Below, in pieces: positions 24,434 to 31,521 of a stretch of DNA of 35,097 nucleotides. The notes beneath the pieces are model-generated. The model did no database searches. It saw only the letters and a list, made by a program, of their open reading frames with translations, and was not told the origin of the DNA. Made by a program: the position numbers and the translations under genes. This DNA comes from Deltaproteobacteria bacterium (GTDB taxonomy: Bacteria; Myxococcota; Kuafuiibacteriia; Kuafuiibacteriales; Kuafuiibacteriaceae). The first letter of the stretch is position 1; the number at the start of each line of letters is the position of its first letter. Where the stretch lies: contig WYAZ01000085.1 of NCBI GenBank assembly GCA_011526105.1, positions 1 through 35,097 on the forward strand, given 5' to 3'.

Positions 24434-25270
24434 ATGGCAAGGTGTATACTCCACCGAGTGAATCACCTCCTGGCGCGCCGCGCGGCGGCGGTCCACATCG
24501 CTCGGGAGGCCGGCCGGTGCCTCCTCGGATATCTCGGAAAACTCGAAGGATACTCGGAGAAGTCGCGGGCCAACCTGGTCAGTGAGGCCGACCTCGCGAG
24601 TGAGGCCCTTGTGAGGAACGCTCTCGAGCGAGCATTCCCGGACGACCAAATCGTGGCCGAAGAGCGGGATGGCCTCTCGGGGGCCCTCGCGCGCCGAGGC
24701 GTTTTGGACTCGGCCGACTATGCCTGGGCGGTCGATCCGCTCGACGGCACGACCAACTTTGTACACGGCTATCCAAACTTTTGTGTCTCGATGGGTCTGC
24801 TCGCGCGGGGGCGACCGGTACTTGGAGTCATCTACTCGCCGTATCGAGATGAACTCTTCACCGGGGGCGAGGGCCTTCCCGCCGAGCTCAACGGCCAGCC
24901 GATCTCGGTCTCGAAGCCCCAGACTCTGGATAGGGCGCTCGTGGGCACCGGTTTTGTCTTCATGGAGGACAGCCGTCTCGATCGGGTGCTCGCTATCTTG
25001 CGAGAGGTCTTGCGCACGAGTCACGGTGTTCGGCGCGCGGGCTCGGCCGCGCTCGATCTTTGCGACGTGGCGATGGGGCGGCTCGATGCGTTCTACGAGA
25101 CTGGCCTCGCGCCATGGGACGTCGTGGCCGGGCAGGCGATCGTCGAGGCTGCCGGCGGTCAGGTCACCAACTTTGGCGGCGAGGTCCACGACGTGTACGG
25201 GCAGAACGTGCTCGCTTCCAACGGGCCGCTTCACCCAGCCATGCTCGAGCTCTTGGCCCGCTTCAAGTAG
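24434..25270 (+). CDS. Inositol monophosphatase family protein
   Basis: 278 residues from ATG 24434, with GGAG 4 bp upstream; GTG 24458 would give 270 residues and is also plausible. Seen: all family metal-binding motifs, with V-A-E-E-R near residues 74-78, W-A-V-D-P-L-D-G-T-T-N-F near 98-109, and G-L-A-P-W-D-V-V-A-G near 224-233. G-S-A-A-L-D-L-C-D-V-A near 203-213 is the usual structural motif. Role: Mg-dependent hydrolysis of a small phosphate monoester such as inositol-1-phosphate, fructose-1,6-bisphosphate or PAP; the substrate cannot be decided. Its 3' end overlaps the convergent exported-protein gene by 8 bp. Confidence 0.92.
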   Translation: MARCILHRVNHLLARRAAAVHIAREAGRCLLGYLGKLEGYSEKSRANLVSEADLASEALVRNALERAFPDDQIVAEERDGLSGALARRGVLDSADYAWAVDPLDGTTNFVHGYPNFCVSMGLLARGRPVLGVIYSPYRDELFTGGEGLPAELNGQPISVSKPQTLDRALVGTGFVFMEDSRLDRVLAILREVLRTSHGVRRAGSAALDLCDVAMGRLDAFYETGLAPWDVVAGQAIVEAAGGQVTNFGGEVHDVYGQNVLASNGPLHPAMLELLARFK

Positions 25271-25742
25271 GCATGGGTGGCGGATCGTCCGAGCCATCGC
25301 CGGGTGGGTTCTCTGAGCTCGGCGGCGCGCCTTCGTCTTCGCCCTTTCCTGCCCCCACGATGCCCAAGACGGCGACGACCCCGAGCATGCCGAAGATCCC
25401 AAAGCGGTTCCACAGCCCGCGCTCAGCCTTTGACTTCGGATACTCGGCCTCGAGTTCTTCCTGCATCTCGGCCGGAAGCTCGGAGTAGTTGTCGCCGTCG
25501 TAGGCGATGAGCTTGCAGTCCCAGGTCCAGACATCGGCCCAGAGGATCCCAAAGCGCGAACACATCCATCCGAGGCGCCAACCGGCCACCTCGGGGCCTT
25601 TCAGCTCTTCGGGCAGATCGGCCACGTCGAAGATCTCGGCCCCGGTGTTGATGACGAACAGACCTTTGGCCTCGGCCGAGACCGGAGCTAGGCCGAGGAA
25701 GAAGAAGGCAGCGAGAGCGTACAACACGTGTTTTGAGTCCAT
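25263..25742 (-). CDS. Exported protein with C-terminal membrane helix, function unknown
   Basis: 159 residues from ATG 25742, with a strong AAGGGGGG ribosome site. Seen: a signal peptide (Y-A-L-A-A-F-F-F-L-G-L-A-P-V-S-A-E-A), a small domain with conserved-looking Cys and Trp residues (G-W-M-C-S-R-F-G-I-L-W and W-T-W-D-C-K), a membrane helix (G-M-L-G-V-V-A-V-L-G-I-V-G-A), and a Pro/Asp-rich tail. The two Cys could form a disulfide. No family recognised. The tail lies outside or inside depending on topology, which I cannot settle. Confidence 0.72.
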   Translation of the reverse strand: MDSKHVLYALAAFFFLGLAPVSAEAKGLFVINTGAEIFDVADLPEELKGPEVAGWRLGWMCSRFGILWADVWTWDCKLIAYDGDNYSELPAEMQEELEAEYPKSKAERGLWNRFGIFGMLGVVAVLGIVGAGKGEDEGAPPSSENPPGDGSDDPPPMPT

Positions 25743-25822
25743 AACCCCCCTTTTCAGCCTGCGAGGGTAGGTTCAAACCGGCCTAGACGCCAGCCGTGCA
25801 CAGCTTCTACCTTGGCCCCTTC

Positions 25823-26611
25823 GTGAGCCGCCAGCGCCTCACAAGTTCCACCGCGCGTGGGTTTGGTCTGCTCGCTCTCGTGCTCGCAGGTTGCGGACCT
25901 GCGGCTTTGGAGTCGATGGATGCGCTGGTGCCGCTGCAGAAGGATCATGGGCTTCCGGCGCTCGAAGACGCAGGTGTCGCTCCAGTGGACTCGAGCATGG
26001 ACACCGACGCGAGCGGGCCCGGTGCCGATGGAGGGCCCTGCGGAGAACGCTCCGCTGGGGCGGGAACAGCGTCGAGCTGCGGAGTGATCGAGATGCTGGC
26101 CTGCAGCGAGTGTCGAGGCGTCGATGAGTGTGGCGCCGGCATGAGCAACTTCGTTCCCATCATCAACTGTGACAACTGCCCGGCGCGCGTGGACTCGCAC
26201 GTCTGCGAAGCGGGGCGGTGTCGGCCACTCGGCGCGCCCGGCGCGCTGCGGGTTCGCTTCTCGATCTCGGCCGCAGCCACCGGAGCTCGCAGCTTCATCG
26301 CCATCGCGCTCAACTCGGTCGCCGCCAATGGCGACAAGCTGCGCTGCGCCGAGCTTCAGTCGAGCTGCATGCTCACTTCAAATCCGCAGCTCAACGCCAC
26401 AAACGTCGCGTTTCAGCTCTTCTCTGGCCCGGCGGACCCGAGCCTCATCTACGTGACGACCTTTGGGGGTGAGGCGGGCGAGGAGCGCATCGTGATGCTG
26501 ATCGTGACGAGCGAAGCCTCTGGCGGCGGGGACATCCTCGGGACCGGTTGTCTGGAAGGTGTCTCTGTGGGCACCAACACCCCCACCGAGGTCGCGATCG
26601 AAGTGAAGTAG
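25823..26611 (+). CDS. Lipoprotein of unknown function; its 3' end is the left cassette repeat
   Basis: 262 residues from GTG 25823, which gives a normal signal peptide with lipobox L-V-L-A-G-C (Cys 24); GTG 25796 is an alternative. Seen: an Asp/Gly/Ala-rich linker, a Cys-rich part (C-S-E-C-R-G-V-D-E-C and C-D-N-C-P) and a C-terminal beta-type domain of about 130 residues. No family recognised. The last 24 codons plus stop (26538-26611) are repeated exactly at 31418-31491, on the far side of the defence cassette. Before insertion it was evidently convergent with the metallohydrolase gene now at 31497-34067, with 5 bp between stops. Confidence 0.78.
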   Translation: MSRQRLTSSTARGFGLLALVLAGCGPAALESMDALVPLQKDHGLPALEDAGVAPVDSSMDTDASGPGADGGPCGERSAGAGTASSCGVIEMLACSECRGVDECGAGMSNFVPIINCDNCPARVDSHVCEAGRCRPLGAPGALRVRFSISAAATGARSFIAIALNSVAANGDKLRCAELQSSCMLTSNPQLNATNVAFQLFSGPADPSLIYVTTFGGEAGEERIVMLIVTSEASGGGDILGTGCLEGVSVGTNTPTEVAIEVK

Positions 26612-26641
26612 AGCGCCTACCTCCAGCGCCCGTCACCATCC
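26538..26641. repeat. Left 104-bp direct repeat of the defence cassette
   Basis: This stretch aligns without gaps to 31418-31521. The first 74 bp (26538-26611, lipoprotein 3' end with stop) are identical. The other 30 bp have 5 mismatches. It spans the end of the lipoprotein gene, a 5-bp spacer and the last codons of a metallohydrolase-like gene on the minus strand. Confidence 0.95.
26617..26641 (-). pseudogene. Remnant of the 3' end of a metallohydrolase-like gene
   Basis: Read on the minus strand this gives D-G-D-G-R-W-R and a TAG stop, matching D-G-D-G-R-W-K-stop at the end of the intact gene (31497-31521). Beyond 26641 similarity is lost or unclear. It is explained by the cassette having split the original junction. 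Confidence 0.75.
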
Positions 26642-26699
26642 GTGTGGCACAGAACCGGCGACCGTTTGGTATGAAGTCCACAAAGGGCCGGCCGGATGG

Positions 26700-26717
26700 T
26701 TGAGCAGGATCGCTCAA
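26700..26717. promoter_or_regulatory. Inverted repeat, candidate XRE operator 1
   Basis: TTGAGC-AGGATC-GCTCAA, with 6-bp perfect arms and a 6-bp spacer. It lies 27 bp before the ATG of the XRE/ImmA-type gene, where autoregulating antitoxins usually bind. Confidence 0.5.
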
Positions 26718-26724
26718 TCGGCTA

Positions 26725-26739
26725 GCGTTCCAAGAACGC
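26725..26739. promoter_or_regulatory. Inverted repeat, candidate XRE operator 2
   Basis: GCGTTC-CAA-GAACGC, a perfect 6-3-6 palindrome ending just before the GGAG ribosome site (26740-26743) of the XRE/ImmA-type gene. Binding here, or a hairpin in the mRNA, could limit translation. Confidence 0.5.
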
Positions 26740-26743
26740 GGAG

Positions 26744-27892
26744 ATGAACCGAGTGCACGTCCAGCCAGAGCTCCTGCGTTGGGCCTGCGAACGCTCCAGA
26801 ATCGAGGACACGGTTCTCGCCAAGCGTTTCCCTCAGCTGGAGAAGTGGACGCATGGCGGACAGCCCACCTTCAAACAACTCGAGACCTTCGCGAAGGCTA
26901 CGCACACCCCGATAGGCTTCCTCTTCCTCCCCCAACCCCCCGAGGAGCCCCTCCCGATTCGGGACCTCAGAACGGTCAAAGGTGCCCCTTCCCGTCCGAG
27001 TGCGGACCTCCTCGATACGATCTACGCAATGCAGCGCCGTCAGGACTGGCTGCGGGAGGATCGTGCCGAGTGCGAGGCCGATCCCATCGAGTTCGTAGGC
27101 GCGGCTCGCCTCGGGGATGATCCCTCGGCGGTTGGACGAGAGATGCGCCGCACCATCGGACTCACCGATGGATGGAGCGCCGAGGTCTCGAGCTGGCAGG
27201 AGGCGGTGGGTGAGCTGCGGCGCCGCATCGAGCAGCTCGGTGTTCTCGCGGTCATCAATGGGGTGGTTGGGAACAACACGCATCGCAAGCTGCGCGTGGA
27301 CGAGTTTCGGGGCTTTGCGCTCACCCACCCTTCCGCTCCGCTCATCTTCGTCAATGGAGCGGACTCGAAGTCGGCGCAGATGTTCACCCTGGCCCATGAA
27401 CTCGCCCACGTATGGCTCGGGGTCGAAGGCGAAGGTCTCTCGGGATTCGAAGGCATCTTTCCCGGCGATACTCGGGTCGAGAAGTTCTGCGATCAGGCAG
27501 CGGCGGAGTTTCTCGTCCCGGCGCGTGAACTCAAACAGCTTTGGGTTGCCGGAGCGAAGACCGCGGAGTCTTTCGAGCCCATCGCTCGTCACTTCAAGGT
27601 CAGTCCGGTTGTCGTCGCACGTCGGTCGATGGACCTTCGATTCGTCGACCGAGAGACCTTCTTCGGATTCTACCGGAAGTACACGAAGCGCGAACGGCAG
27701 CAAGGCAAGTCGACAGGCGGGGGAGACTTCTACAACAACCAGAACACCCGCGTCGGGGTGAAGTTCGCAACGCTCGTCATCCACGCCGCCATGGACGGCC
27801 GTTTGAGCTTCAAGCAGGCCTACGACCTGACCGGACTTCGGGGTGGCGCCTTTCAGAAGTACGCCCGTCGAATAGGTATCGAACTCCCATGA
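26744..27892 (+). CDS. XRE/ImmA-IrrE family metallopeptidase (COG2856), probable antitoxin or regulator
   Basis: 382 residues from ATG 26744. GTG 26753 may be the true start, because GGAG at 26740-26743 is then 9 bp away. Seen: an N-terminal XRE-like part (F-P-Q-L-E-K-W then P-T-F-K-Q-L-E-T-F-A-K and G-F-L-F-L-P-Q-P-P-E-E), typical of XRE-COG2856 fusions. A gluzincin motif H-E-L-A-H follows at residues 218-222, with F-C-D-Q-A-A-A-E-F-L-V-P near 247-258 carrying the third metal ligand. Known: ImmA cleaves phage-type repressors, IrrE/PprI cleaves DdrO, and XRE-COG2856 proteins often pair with toxins. It is coupled by ATGA to the PIN-like gene. Two palindromes upstream suggest autoregulation. 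Confidence 0.88.
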   Translation: MNRVHVQPELLRWACERSRIEDTVLAKRFPQLEKWTHGGQPTFKQLETFAKATHTPIGFLFLPQPPEEPLPIRDLRTVKGAPSRPSADLLDTIYAMQRRQDWLREDRAECEADPIEFVGAARLGDDPSAVGREMRRTIGLTDGWSAEVSSWQEAVGELRRRIEQLGVLAVINGVVGNNTHRKLRVDEFRGFALTHPSAPLIFVNGADSKSAQMFTLAHELAHVWLGVEGEGLSGFEGIFPGDTRVEKFCDQAAAEFLVPARELKQLWVAGAKTAESFEPIARHFKVSPVVVARRSMDLRFVDRETFFGFYRKYTKRERQQGKSTGGGDFYNNQNTRVGVKFATLVIHAAMDGRLSFKQAYDLTGLRGGAFQKYARRIGIELP

Positions 27893-28413
27893 GCAGCGGT
27901 CCAAAGCTTCTCCTGGACTCGGACGTGTTCATTGCCGCGAAGAATGCCTACTACGCTTTCGACATCTGTCCAGGCTTCTGGGAGGGACTCCTCGAGGCAC
28001 ACAAGTCCGGTCGGGTTGGAAGCATCGATCGGATTCGAAACGAGCTCCTTCAGGGGGGAAAGGAAGAAGATCTCGTCGAGTGGGTCAGAAGCGAAGTACC
28101 CGAGAGCTTCTTCGCCGACTCCAGCGCTGAAGCGGTCAGTGCAGCGTTCACCGAGGTCATGCTCTGGGTTCAGCAGAGCACCCAGTTCTACGACCGCGCA
28201 AAGGCCAAGTTCGCGACCGAAGCGGACGGGTGGCTCGTCGCTTACTCCATGGTCCATGACAGGGTCGTCGTCACCAACGAACAGCCGCGACCGGACTCGC
28301 GGAACCGCGTGCTTTTGCCGGACGTTTGCAGGCAGTTCAACGTGGAACGCAAGGACACGTTTCTGATGCTCCGGGAGCTCTCCATCCAGTTCGGCCTCAT
28401 CGGGCAGAAGTGA
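27889..28413 (+). CDS. DUF4411 PIN-like protein, probable toxin nuclease
   Basis: 174 residues from ATG 27889, overlapping the previous TGA as ATGA. The open frame goes back to 27541 but only as a shadow. Seen: PIN-type acidic residues in the expected order, D10 in L-L-L-D-S-D-V-F-I, E52 in R-I-R-N-E-L, and D113 in E-A-D-G-W-L-V-A-Y, followed by V-V-V-T-N-E and the DUF4411-like V-L-L-P-D-V-C-R-Q-F. Known: PIN domains are Mg-dependent RNases and DUF4411 is regularly next to XRE-COG2856 genes. Inferred: this is the toxin of a type II toxin-antitoxin pair, possibly stabilising the cassette or acting against phage. All catalytic residues appear intact. Confidence 0.85.
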   Translation: MSSGPKLLLDSDVFIAAKNAYYAFDICPGFWEGLLEAHKSGRVGSIDRIRNELLQGGKEEDLVEWVRSEVPESFFADSSAEAVSAAFTEVMLWVQQSTQFYDRAKAKFATEADGWLVAYSMVHDRVVVTNEQPRPDSRNRVLLPDVCRQFNVERKDTFLMLRELSIQFGLIGQK

Positions 28414-28458
28414 TCGCGCTCGGGCGTGCTGAGAAGGGCCGCGAACAGAAGCTCGCCA

Positions 28459-31266
28459 TTACTCCAGACTCTGCGAGAGCCTGTGGTTCAGGTCGAGGAG
28501 CAACCGAAGCGTCGCAGCCTCATTCCTCCATACATCCGCCGGGAAGCCGTAGCAGGCCGCGACGGCATCGTTCAGAGCGTCATACGCGGTCTGAAGCCCC
28601 GGAAGCTCCGCGTCCTCGAGACGGTTATGAAGCTTCGTGAGTCCGAGCTCGAGCCTTCGACACTCCTCCGCTCGCGACTCTTCGAAGGCCTTGGCCGCGC
28701 GCGCGACCTCCTGCGCCGCGGCGGTGACGGGTCGAACGCTCGGGCGGTAGCTGCCGTCCGGGTGCACGGGGAACGGGTAAGTCTCGAAGATGGTGGTGTT
28801 GGTGTAGCGGAGCCGCTCCTCGTGCGTCGACCCACGCGCGCGCGCCCACAAGGAGTGGAATCGCGACTGCAGAATGCCGAAGTGATAGGCATCGCTCAGC
28901 GCGATGACCATCAACTGATGGTCGAAGCAGATGCTCGTCGACTTGCGAACCGCGATCATGCGCGGGGAGACGCAGGGGACTACGATGGCCTCGTCGAGCG
29001 GCTCGAGCGCGGCGCGCATTCCGCCTCTGGGCTCCACGAACCGCCACCAGTAGCGTGCATAGGACGCTCGCCGGTTGTCTTTACGGATGGGATATACGTG
29101 CTTTCGAACGTGACGCATCGCGCCCGTGTAGCCCTCCGCCTCTTCCTTCGTCATCATGCCGAAGTCGATCACCCAGCGCGTTGGCTCTTGGTCGATCTCC
29201 CGGTTCACATCCATGCCGATCAAGAACGGACGAATCACCGACGCTGAGCCCGGATCGGTCTCGAGGATCTCCTGCCTTTGCTCCTCCGTGAGCACGAACT
29301 CCTTGTTGCCTGGGGTCACTCCCATGAAACAAAGGCGCTTGTTCTCCCTGAGCGTGCGCGCGGTCGTCATGTCGAGGTCCCCACTCAGGGCCGGGGTGAT
29401 CGCCGGGACCTCCACACCGTCGAGGAATCGGAGACCGTCGTACTCAGCCATCACCCAGTTCACGATGCTGACGTGAACCGCTGCTTCTCCGGGCCAAGGA
29501 TAGGACTTCCATGCGCTCGTGAGCGTCCCGCCAGACTCGACCACCCGGTCGATGCTCGCCTTTCTGCTCTCGTTTTGCGCGATCGAATTTGTGCACACCA
29601 AACCCGCGCGCTCGTTGGGCCGAAGCGTCGAGAGCGCCTTCGGAAACCAGTAGGTCACGTAGTCGGCGGTGCGGTTGTCCGGGAAGCGTTCGAAGAGCTG
29701 TTCGACGTATTCGTCGCCCAGCTCAGCTCGAATCTTGCGGGCCCCAAGATAGGGAGGATTGCCGACGATCGCGAGCTCACCCTCGGGCCGGGGCCAGTCG
29801 ATGAGGAGCGCATCGGCGTGGCGCACGTTCCGATCGAGGCTCTTGAGCGGAAGGTTCTCCTCCTCGAGGCCGAGCTCGCGCTTGGCGAGATGCTCACCGA
29901 TCCACAAGACGACCCGCGCCAGAAAGGCCGCGAATCCGTTGATCTCGATTCCGTGCAGCTGCTGGATGGAAAACCACGGGCGCGGGGGGGGGGGACTGAT
30001 ATCCGACTTTCGCTTCGCCACCTTCCGCTGCAGGACCACCCATTTGCCGGCGAGGGCGGACTCGAGCCGCTTCATCTCCCGGTACACCACATAGAGAAAG
30101 TTGCCGCAGCCGCACGCCGGATCGAGGACGTGGAAGTTACGCATCTCTTCCACCGCTCGCTCCGCGTCCTTCGGTGTTTTGAGCGCGAGGATTCGCTCGC
30201 GCCAGGGTTCCAAGACCGTTGGTTCCACGACCCGCTTGATGTCGGCCTCACGCGTAAAGTGCGCACCAAGCTCATGCCGGGCGACCGGATCGAGCGCCTG
30301 CTCGAAGATCGCGCCGAAGATCTCCGGGCGCACGTGTTGCCAGTCGAAGTCCCGCGCTGCACAGCGGATGTCGTGGATCTGCTCCGCGCTGAGTTTGAGC
30401 TTCGGATGATTGCGGTCGAACAGGGGACCGTTCACGTACGGCGCGAAGTGATTCGAGCGCTCACCAGGCTCCTTGCGAGCGAAGTCATCAAAAAGAGTCC
30501 AAACCGCGTCCATGTGACCGGTTTCGTCCGCCCGCCGCATGGCCTCCGAGAACAGACCCGGCGGGGTGAGTTCCGTATCCTCCGCAAACATGGCAAAGAC
30601 GCATTCGAGCACGAACTTGGTGATACGTTCCCGGTCGAGCGCCGGACTCGAGGAGTGCTCGACCGTCTCACGAACGAGCCTTCCGAGGATCTGCGCAACC
30701 TCCGCGGTGACCTGCTCCGATCGGGTCGAGAGGTCCGGCTTGTCCCCGCTCAAGAAGAGCAGCGCATCGCCGCGAGCCGGCAGCTCCGAAAGTGGAAAGC
30801 AAAGCTTGGGGGCGAGCTGCCCCCTCTCGTCGTCGGTGTCGTAGATCCAAAACTCGTGGAAATTGCAGAGCACCATGAAGCGAGTCTGCATCCGCGCCCA
30901 GTATCCAAGGAGCTGGGGGTGGTGCTTCTCGAGGTCCTTCTCGGAGGGCGCCTTCATCTCCCACACGCAGACGCGCGGAAGATACATGTCCATCCGTTCG
31001 GTCGTGTACTCCGGGATATGGTCCGCGCTGAAAAGAGAGCCTTGTCTAGCCTTCCTTCCCGTTGCTGGGACGCGCACGGGATGCTGTTCGAAGACCATGC
31101 CTGGGTGGTGTTTGGCCTCGTAGATTTCGAGAAGCTGCTGGAGAAACGGCTGGGCTCCGGCCTGCTCCGTTCCTTCATAGTGTTGCCACCGCGCCACGAA
31201 GATCTGGAGCTTATCGAAGAGCAGAAGCTCATGCCGACTCGCAGCGTTGCGCTTCCTCGGGCCCAT
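28459..31266 (-). CDS. Single-chain type IIG-like restriction endonuclease/DNA methyltransferase
   Basis: 935 residues from ATG 31266, close to MmeI-type enzymes. Seen: an N-terminal PD-(D/E)xK-like nuclease site (D93 in R-M-D-M-Y-L, then W-E103-M-K105); a helical linker; H-E-L-G-A-H-F-T-R-E (methyltransferase motif X); V-L-D-P-A-C-G-C-G-N-F at 380-390 (SAM-binding motif I); and G-N-P-P-Y at 502-506 (motif IV, N6-adenine type). About 400 C-terminal residues form a likely target-recognition part. Inferred: one polypeptide both methylates and cuts. Odd: an 11-base C run (coding strand) at codons 425-428 could switch the frame. It is convergent with the PIN-like gene (45-bp gap). No separate methylase or specificity gene is present. 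Confidence 0.88.
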   Translation of the reverse strand: MGPRKRNAASRHELLLFDKLQIFVARWQHYEGTEQAGAQPFLQQLLEIYEAKHHPGMVFEQHPVRVPATGRKARQGSLFSADHIPEYTTERMDMYLPRVCVWEMKAPSEKDLEKHHPQLLGYWARMQTRFMVLCNFHEFWIYDTDDERGQLAPKLCFPLSELPARGDALLFLSGDKPDLSTRSEQVTAEVAQILGRLVRETVEHSSSPALDRERITKFVLECVFAMFAEDTELTPPGLFSEAMRRADETGHMDAVWTLFDDFARKEPGERSNHFAPYVNGPLFDRNHPKLKLSAEQIHDIRCAARDFDWQHVRPEIFGAIFEQALDPVARHELGAHFTREADIKRVVEPTVLEPWRERILALKTPKDAERAVEEMRNFHVLDPACGCGNFLYVVYREMKRLESALAGKWVVLQRKVAKRKSDISPPPPRPWFSIQQLHGIEINGFAAFLARVVLWIGEHLAKRELGLEEENLPLKSLDRNVRHADALLIDWPRPEGELAIVGNPPYLGARKIRAELGDEYVEQLFERFPDNRTADYVTYWFPKALSTLRPNERAGLVCTNSIAQNESRKASIDRVVESGGTLTSAWKSYPWPGEAAVHVSIVNWVMAEYDGLRFLDGVEVPAITPALSGDLDMTTARTLRENKRLCFMGVTPGNKEFVLTEEQRQEILETDPGSASVIRPFLIGMDVNREIDQEPTRWVIDFGMMTKEEAEGYTGAMRHVRKHVYPIRKDNRRASYARYWWRFVEPRGGMRAALEPLDEAIVVPCVSPRMIAVRKSTSICFDHQLMVIALSDAYHFGILQSRFHSLWARARGSTHEERLRYTNTTIFETYPFPVHPDGSYRPSVRPVTAAAQEVARAAKAFEESRAEECRRLELGLTKLHNRLEDAELPGLQTAYDALNDAVAACYGFPADVWRNEAATLRLLLDLNHRLSQSLE
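29984..29994. repeat. Poly-G/C run of 11 inside the methyltransferase gene
   Basis: Eleven G on the plus strand (11 C in the coding strand) encode P425-P428 between motif I and the NPPY motif. The present length keeps the frame open. A 12-base run would reach a stop near 29894. A 10-base run moves to a frame that ends by 29655. It is a candidate phase-variation switch. Confidence 0.85.
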
Positions 31267-31289
31267 CGGCGGGCGAAGCTAGCAGACCA

Positions 31290-31310
31290 CGCGGGGTGAG
31301 GGAACCCGCG
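31290..31310. promoter_or_regulatory. Inverted repeat upstream of the type IIG-like gene
   Basis: CGCGGG at 31290-31295 and CCCGCG at 31305-31310 form 6-bp arms around a 9-bp loop, 24 bp upstream of the ATG at 31266. It could be an operator or an mRNA hairpin; in GC-rich DNA it may be chance. Confidence 0.35.
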
Positions 31311-31315
31311 GAAAA

Positions 31316-31332
31316 GCAGACACTGTGCCTGC
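31316..31332. promoter_or_regulatory. 17-bp near-palindrome upstream of the type IIG-like gene
   Basis: GCAGACACTGTGCCTGC is palindromic except for one pair (A opposite C). It lies 50 bp upstream of the start, inside the cassette. Its size fits a dimeric repressor or controller-protein site. Confidence 0.4.
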
Positions 31333-31417
31333 TCAGAAACCCACGCGTTTGGGCGATTCGGATCCAGCCACTTGGGAGGAGGGGGACAGCGCCGATCCGT
31401 CACAGCTTTGGATCGTT

Positions 31418-31491
31418 TCGGGACCGGTTGTCTGGAAGGTGTCTCTGTGGGCACCAACACCCCCACCGAGGTCGCGATCGAAGTGAAGTAG
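31418..31491 (+). pseudogene. Displaced fragment of the lipoprotein gene 3' end
   Basis: The last 24 codons and stop of the lipoprotein gene are found here, identical to 26538-26611. There is no start, signal peptide or upstream part. Perfect identity in a non-functional piece means either a recent event or that the sequence serves as a recombination site. Confidence 0.9.
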
Positions 31492-31521
31492 CGAGGCTAC
31501 TTCCAGCGCCCGTCGCCATCC
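31418..31521. repeat. Right 104-bp direct repeat of the defence cassette
   Basis: This copy carries the true 3' end of the metallohydrolase gene (31497-31521) and a dead copy of the lipoprotein 3' end (31418-31491). See the left copy at 26538-26641 for the alignment. Confidence 0.95.

Larger units (their letters stand above)
26538..31521. mobile_element. Putative integrated defence cassette (4.88-kb unit) bounded by 104-bp direct repeats
   Basis: The unit from one repeat to the next is 4880 bp. It holds an XRE/ImmA-type gene, a DUF4411 PIN-like gene and a convergent type IIG-like restriction-methyltransferase gene. Removing one unit by recombination between the repeats would restore a simple convergent pair, lipoprotein gene against metallohydrolase gene, with 5 bp between stops. 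I see no integrase, transposase or terminal inverted repeats, so the mechanism is unknown. Candidates are a recombinase acting in trans, or single-crossover integration of a circle carrying this junction. Confidence 0.75.

Noticed and set aside
26642-26700. Possible further similarity to the metallohydrolase end beyond the 104-bp repeat (G-R-P-F-V-D-F in another frame)
   Set aside because: It needs gaps and a frame change and rests on few matching residues; too weak to extend the repeat.
29278-31299. 673-residue plus-strand open frame opposite the type IIG-like gene
   Set aside because: Shadow of the methyltransferase gene; His/Arg/Glu-rich with no domain, while the minus strand has clear motifs.
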